Source of the DNA: CAYTQK01 sp964439745
Lineage (GTDB): Bacteria; Desulfobacterota; Desulfobacteria; Desulfobacterales; Desulfosudaceae
DNA length: 8,569 nucleotides
NCBI GenBank assembly: GCA_964439745.1
Contig: CAYTQK010000143.1
Span: forward strand, 1-8,569
Direction: 5' to 3'
Made by a program: the position numbers and the translations under genes
In this document: one piece after another, positions 5,113 through 8,569 of the stretch
How the letters are laid out: every line of letters begins with the position of its first letter
How positions within the stretch are numbered: position 1 is the first letter of the stretch
The notes under the pieces: generated by a model
Database searches by the model: none
Told to the model about the DNA's origin: nothing
Seen by the model: the letters and a program-made list of their open reading frames with translations, nothing else

Positions 5113-6837
5113 ATGAAAATTCTCCTGGTATATCCCTGTTTTCTAGATCCGCGGCAGGACGAAACCGACATCAGCGCCGTCCCCATGGGCCTGTATTACC
5201 TGGGCGCCATGCTCATCGCCCACGGCCACCAGGTCCAGCTGCTTAACCTCTATGAACCCGGCACCCCGCCGGAGGCCATCCGCCCCTACCTGGAGAAGCT
5301 CCAGCCCGAGGTGGTCGGCTTTTCCATCGTGCACGCCAACCGCTGGGGCGGTATCGACATGGCCGCCACGGTCAAGCAGGCCGCTCCCGGCATCATTACG
5401 GTCTTTGGCGGCATCGGGGCCACCTTTCTGTGGCACCACCTGCTGACCCATTTTCCCCAGATCGATTACGTGGTGGTGGGCGAAGGCGAGCGCACCATGA
5501 CCACCCTGGCCGAACTGCTGCCCGACCCGCCGCCCGAAGCCCTGGCCGGTGTCAGGGGCCTGGCCTTCCGCCGGGGTGAGGAAATCATCCAGACCGGCCC
5601 GCCGGAGCCCATCGACAACCTGGATGACCTGCCCAACCCGGCCGAGTATTTCACCTACCCTCATCTGGCCCTGACCCGGGGCTGCCCGGAAAACTGCGCC
5701 TTCTGCGGCTCCCCGGACTTCTGGAACCGCCGGGTGCGGTTCCACTCGGCGGACTACTTCGTGCGCCAGCTGCGGTTGCTGTATGAAAAGGGCGTTCACT
5801 TCTTTTACGTTTCGGATGATACCCTGACCTTGAAAAAGGATCGCATTATCGCCATCTGCCGGGCCGTCATTGATCAGGAGCTGCCCATCACCTGGGCGGC
5901 CATTTCCCGGGTCGACATGGTCGACCCGGAGATTCTCTACTGGATGCGCCGGGCCGGCTGCATCCAGATCAGCTACGGCGTGGAAAGCGGTTCGGAAACC
6001 ATCCGCCGCAGGCTGAACAAGCGCCTGACCAATGACCGCGTCCGTCGGGCCTTTGCCTGGACCCGCCGGTACGGCATCCTGCCCCGGGCCTATTTTATTT
6101 ACGGCTCTCCCGGCGAAACCGGGAAGACCATTCAGGCCTCCCTGGCGCTGATGGAAACGATCCGGCCCTTGAGCCTGATCGCCTACCTGCTGACGTTGTT
6201 TCCGGGAACCGCCCTGTACCGGGAGTTCCTGGCGGCCACGGGTCAGAATGACGACATCTGGCTGGAACGGATCGAAGATCTGCCCTATTTTGAAACCGAT
6301 CCCGCCCTGGACAAGGCGGCTGTGCTGGCCTGGGGAAAAACCCTGCGAACCGCTTTTATCGAGCGGCTGCCGGACTTTATTGAGTCTCTTCATCCGGAGG
6401 CCTATCCCTCCCTGGCCGCCGGCCAGGCCGATTTTTTCTCCCGACTGGCCCTGACCTTTACCCACGTGGATTATGCCGATACGCCCGGCATCCCGGACAA
6501 GGCCGCCCTGGCTGAGAAACTTTATCAAACCGCCCTGGCCTGGCACCCGGACCACCGGGCCTACCTGGGCCTGGGCATGATTTACCAGCAGCGGGGCGAT
6601 TTGGCTGCCGCCGTCCGGGTGCTGGAAGAAGGACTTGGACATTATCCGGACAGCGAGTCCCTGTATCTCTGCCTGGGTACCACGTATATGAATCAGCAGC
6701 GGTTTGCCGCGGCGCGACAGTGTTTTCAGAAATTTCCCCGATCGCCCCAGGCCCGCGCCTACCTGCAGACCTGCCAGCGGCTGGAAGAAAACCCGGACCA
6801 GCCTCCCCCGGGTAACGCCTTCCGTAACGATTCATAA
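5113..6837 (+). CDS. B12-binding-domain radical SAM protein with C-terminal TPR repeats
   Basis: A 574-residue cytoplasmic iron-sulfur enzyme. Residues 1-130 form a cobalamin-binding-type Rossmann domain (MKILLVYPCF; VVGFSIVHANRWGG; TVFGGIGATF; VVVGEGERT). The radical SAM core spans about 180-390, with the [4Fe-4S]/SAM motif CPENCAFC (Cys191, Cys195, Cys198), YVSDDT, YGVESGSE and YGSPGET. About 460-550 contains roughly three TPR helices pairs (LAEKLYQTALAWHPD, YLGLGMIYQQRGD, YLCLGTTYMNQQRF), a protein-binding platform. The DxHxxG motif that ligates cobalt in classical B12 domains is absent, as in many relatives. The ATG at 5113 has AGGGGG seven bases before it; the frame is open further upstream inside the nuclease gene, but that part reads as out-of-frame sequence. 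Reaction and substrate cannot be told; methyl transfer or another B12-type radical reaction is the family expectation. Co-transcription with the nuclease is likely. Confidence 0.93.
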   Translation: MKILLVYPCFLDPRQDETDISAVPMGLYYLGAMLIAHGHQVQLLNLYEPGTPPEAIRPYLEKLQPEVVGFSIVHANRWGGIDMAATVKQAAPGIITVFGGIGATFLWHHLLTHFPQIDYVVVGEGERTMTTLAELLPDPPPEALAGVRGLAFRRGEEIIQTGPPEPIDNLDDLPNPAEYFTYPHLALTRGCPENCAFCGSPDFWNRRVRFHSADYFVRQLRLLYEKGVHFFYVSDDTLTLKKDRIIAICRAVIDQELPITWAAISRVDMVDPEILYWMRRAGCIQISYGVESGSETIRRRLNKRLTNDRVRRAFAWTRRYGILPRAYFIYGSPGETGKTIQASLALMETIRPLSLIAYLLTLFPGTALYREFLAATGQNDDIWLERIEDLPYFETDPALDKAAVLAWGKTLRTAFIERLPDFIESLHPEAYPSLAAGQADFFSRLALTFTHVDYADTPGIPDKAALAEKLYQTALAWHPDHRAYLGLGMIYQQRGDLAAAVRVLEEGLGHYPDSESLYLCLGTTYMNQQRFAAARQCFQKFPRSPQARAYLQTCQRLEENPDQPPPGNAFRNDS

Positions 6838-6870
6838 CGTTACCGGTACATCCGGAATGCTGCCTTCATT

Positions 6871-6920
6871 GACAGCACCGCCGCCGAAACAGGCGCCGCT
6901 GTCTTCTACCGTCCGTTTTT
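6871..6920 (+). terminator. Weak candidate terminator of the nuclease/radical SAM unit
   Basis: GACAGC (6871-6876) pairs with GCTGTC (6898-6903), and CGCC pairs with GGCG inside, giving an imperfect GC-rich stem starting 33 bases after the radical SAM stop. The run of five T's (6916-6920) lies 12 bases after the stem rather than directly beside it, so intrinsic termination would be inefficient. Confidence 0.3.
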
Positions 6921-7074
6921 ATTTCAGATTGTACTTCTCTTGCTGCTTTACAGTACCGCGGATTTTCCTGTCCCAGCCGAAAACACCGCCGCGAAAACCG
7001 GCATGGTTATTGCTCTGTCTACTATGCAAACATCAGATGATGGCAGAATAATCCGTGTTTTTCACAGCCAATTC

Positions 7075-7083
7075 TGTTATATT
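7075..7083 (+). promoter_or_regulatory. Candidate extended -10 promoter for the NuoE/NuoF operon
   Basis: TGTTATATT fits the extended -10 pattern TGn-TATAAT with one mismatch. No good -35 is present at 16-18 bases, which extended -10 promoters can tolerate. Transcription would start near 7090 and give a leader of about 115 bases containing the hairpin at 7131-7172. Confidence 0.35.
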
Positions 7084-7130
7084 TTAAAATTTGGGTATCC
7101 GCCAGGAACCAGAAAACCAACGCACCAGCA

Positions 7131-7172
7131 GCCTGCCGCCGGCCGGAATCCGGCCAAAGGCGCTGCGCAGGC
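7131..7172 (+). promoter_or_regulatory. Nested GC-rich leader hairpin upstream of NuoE-family gene
   Basis: Three stems pair in register. GCCTGC (7131-7136) pairs with GCAGGC (7167-7172), CGCC (7137-7140) with GGCG (7159-7162), and GGCCGG (7141-7146) with CCGGCC (7150-7155) around an AAT loop. The right side has 3- and 4-base bulges. That is 16 GC-rich pairs, ending 31 bases before the start codon. ATTTT follows immediately, so it may be a terminator/attenuator or an mRNA-stabilising element. Confidence 0.5.
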
Positions 7173-7203
7173 ATTTTCGCATGAAAGGATCGGGTGACAA
7201 CGC

Positions 7204-7737
7204 ATGATTTCCCATATCACCGAAGAAGAACAGGAGCAAGTGGAGCAAATCCGTTCCCGGCTGCCGGACTTTGAAAAAACACGCAGCAACCTTATTCCCA
7301 TCCTGCAGATGGTCCAGAATGCCCTGGGATATCTGCCCCTTGAGGCTGTCCGGCCGGTGGCCGCATATCTTTCCCTCCCGGCCACGGAAATTTACGGCGT
7401 GGCCTCGTTTTACAACCAGTTCCGGTTCAACCCCCCGGGCAAATATCCCATCCGGGTCTGCATGGGCACGGCCTGCCATGTCCGCGGCGGCGACATCATC
7501 CTGGAAAATTTCGAACGCAAGCTGGATATCAAGGAAGGAGAAACCACCGCGGACCGGGAGTTCAGCCTGGAACGGGTGGCCTGCGTCGGCTGCTGCGCCC
7601 TGGCGCCGGTGGCCCTGGTGGGCGAGAAGGTGCACGGCTACATGTCTCCCAGCAAGATCGAAGGATTTTTTACCCAGATCGAAACCCAGAAAGGGATCGC
7701 AGCACGAAAGGCGGAAAAGGATCATGGCTCAGAATAA
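7204..7737 (+). CDS. nuoE: NuoE-family [2Fe-2S] thioredoxin-like subunit
   Basis: A 177-residue subunit that carries electrons between the flavin subunit encoded next to it and partner iron-sulfur proteins, in complex I peripheral arms and in soluble NAD-dependent hydrogenases, formate dehydrogenases and bifurcating complexes. A helical N-terminal part (LIPILQMVQNALGYLP, VASFYNQFRF) leads to the thioredoxin-like fold with four cluster ligands in the pattern C-x4-C and C-x3-C: Cys86 and Cys91 (CMGTAC), Cys127 and Cys131 (CVGCC). Length is normal for the family. The ATG at 7204 has only a modest ribosome-binding site (GGGTGA, six bases upstream). The stop overlaps the next gene's start by 14 bases in another frame, implying translational coupling. 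The symbol marks family only. A separate, soluble complex rather than the 14-subunit complex I is suggested because no nuoA-D genes precede it, but the downstream side is not visible. Confidence 0.93.
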   Translation: MISHITEEEQEQVEQIRSRLPDFEKTRSNLIPILQMVQNALGYLPLEAVRPVAAYLSLPATEIYGVASFYNQFRFNPPGKYPIRVCMGTACHVRGGDIILENFERKLDIKEGETTADREFSLERVACVGCCALAPVALVGEKVHGYMSPSKIEGFFTQIETQKGIAARKAEKDHGSE

Positions 7738-8569
7738 CGACGATACGAACAACGGTTCCGCGTCAGATATCGACCGGCAATATCAGTCGCTCAAGCAACC
7801 AGCCGAGGAGAAGTGGAATGCCTTTGTCGCCTCCGGCACCCCGACCATCCATATCGGCATGGCTACCTGCGGCCTGGCCGCCGGTGCCGAAGAAACCAAG
7901 AAGGCCTTTGAAGAAAACCTGGAACAGACCGGACTGGAGGCGGTCATCCATCCCATCGGCTGCCACGGACATTGCTATGCCGAACCCCTGGTCATCGTGC
8001 ATGTCCCGGAATCCGGCTATCCGCCGATCATGTACCAGAATGTCACTGAGGGCAAGGCCCGGATGCTGGTCAGAAACTTCATCGGCGAGCATGATCCCTG
8101 TTTTGACCATATTTACGGGGCCACCACCGAAGAGAGCGAAGTTATTCCGGCCTTGAATCTGTTCCCCCGTTTTTATAAAGAAAAACGAATCATCATGGAA
8201 AAATGCGGCCAGATCAACCCGGCCGAAATCGACGAGTATCTCGCCCTGGGCGGCTATGCCTCCCTGGCCGCCGCCCTGCAGACCGAACCGGCCGACATTA
8301 TTCAGACCATCAGCGATTCCGGACTGCGCGGCCGGGGCGGGGCCGGCTTTCCCACCGGGAAAAAATGGGCCATTGCCGCCGAACAGCAGGCCGCTGAAAA
8401 AATCGTCATCTGCAACGCTGACGAGGGCGATCCCGGTGCCTACATGGACCGTACCATCCTGGAGAGCAACCCCCACCAGATGCTGGAAGGGCTGGCCATC
8501 TGCGCCCGGGCCGTCGGTGCTCACCGCGGCATTATCTATGTCCGGGCCGAATACCCCCTGGCCGTTAAA
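7724..8569 (+). CDS. nuoF: NuoF-family NADH/FMN-binding flavoprotein subunit, C-terminus beyond window
   Basis: The first 282 residues of an FMN- and NAD(P)H-binding subunit; no stop before the window edge. A polar tail (1-38) is followed by an N-terminal thioredoxin-like [2Fe-2S] domain (about 40-125) with Cys49 (ATCGLAAGA) and Cys80/Cys84 (GCHGHCYAEP). The Complex1_51K flavin domain then begins: GLRGRGGAGFPTGKKW (200-215), CNADEGDPGAYMDR (230-243) and IYVRAEYP. Such an N-terminal fusion is typical of HndC/HydB/HoxF-type subunits of soluble NAD(P)-linked complexes and not of complex I NuoF. The iron-sulfur C-terminal part is outside. ATG 7724 lies inside the end of the NuoE-family gene, with AAAAGG just upstream. 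Only three Cys are seen in the N-terminal cluster region instead of four. The function as NADH:acceptor oxidoreductase is a family inference; the partner enzyme is unknown. Confidence 0.93.
   Translation, partial: MAQNNDDTNNGSASDIDRQYQSLKQPAEEKWNAFVASGTPTIHIGMATCGLAAGAEETKKAFEENLEQTGLEAVIHPIGCHGHCYAEPLVIVHVPESGYPPIMYQNVTEGKARMLVRNFIGEHDPCFDHIYGATTEESEVIPALNLFPRFYKEKRIIMEKCGQINPAEIDEYLALGGYASLAAALQTEPADIIQTISDSGLRGRGGAGFPTGKKWAIAAEQQAAEKIVICNADEGDPGAYMDRTILESNPHQMLEGLAICARAVGAHRGIIYVRAEYPLAVK

Larger units (their letters stand above)
6838..7203. other. Gene-free spacer before the NuoE/NuoF operon
   Basis: 366 bases with no convincing gene. An 85-codon open frame at 6940-7197 has no ribosome-binding site or recognisable motif. 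From left to right it holds a hairpin followed by a T-run (6871-6920), an AT-rich patch with a candidate extended -10 (7075-7083), the palindrome ATTTTAAAAT (7081-7090), and a strong nested hairpin (7131-7172). This reads as the end of one transcription unit and the promoter and leader of the next. Confidence 0.7.

Noticed and set aside
5143..6642. Minus-strand open frame of 499 codons opposite the radical SAM gene
   Set aside because: Gly/Gln/Pro-rich shadow composition, no motif, and complete overlap with a well-supported gene on the other strand.
6811..6844. Inverted repeat GGTAACG/CGTTACC around the radical SAM stop codon
   Set aside because: Seven-base arms with a 20-base loop and no T-run; too weak for a terminator and may be chance.
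6940..7197. Possible 85-codon gene in the spacer before the NuoE-family gene
   Set aside because: No ribosome-binding site, no motif, and it runs through the candidate promoter and hairpin.
1..8569. CRISPR array, tRNA, rRNA, insertion sequence or attachment site
   Set aside because: No regular repeat-spacer pattern, cloverleaf, transposase-like protein or terminal inverted repeats were seen on either strand.

Overview
The window looks like a chromosomal segment of a GC-rich, anaerobic Desulfobacterota-type bacterium (sulfate-reducer-like). This is inferred from protein style: PAS-rich soluble histidine kinases, a cobalamin-type radical SAM protein with TPRs, and a soluble NuoE/NuoF pair of the kind found in flavin-based electron-transfer complexes. 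No rRNA or other marker gene is present, so the taxonomy is an inference.

Left half (1-3212, all minus strand) is a two-component signalling cassette read right to left. It starts with a small response regulator of inverted layout (MerR/excisionase-type helix-turn-helix first, receiver second). A soluble PAS-PAS histidine kinase follows after 57 bases, and a second soluble PAS histidine kinase after another 45 bases; the second kinase runs off the left edge. The two kinases differ in a suggestive way at the phospho-acceptor motif: HEASS in one, HRFNN in the other.

The region 3213-3523 is an AT-rich divergent control region. It holds weak candidate promoters for both directions, an 11-bp-arm hairpin directly beside the ribosome-binding site of the response regulator, and short repeats. 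Rightward from it runs a two-gene unit: a metallo-beta-lactamase/beta-CASP RNA-processing-type nuclease (3524-5101) and, 11 bases later, a B12-binding-type radical SAM protein with a C-terminal TPR block (5113-6837).

The region 6838-7203 has no convincing gene. It holds a weak terminator-like hairpin, a candidate extended -10 promoter and a strong nested GC-rich hairpin in what would be the leader of the next operon. That operon begins with a NuoE-family [2Fe-2S] protein (7204-7737), overlapped by 14 bases by a NuoF-family protein (7724 to beyond the right edge). The rest of the complex (for example an [FeFe]-hydrogenase, formate dehydrogenase or other partner) lies outside the window.

The genes fall into three transcription units with no demonstrated functional link. 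The most interesting points are the complementary kinase motifs feeding one regulator, the nuclease/radical-SAM pairing facing that regulator across one control region, and the two leader hairpins. No mobile element, CRISPR array, tRNA or rRNA was seen.
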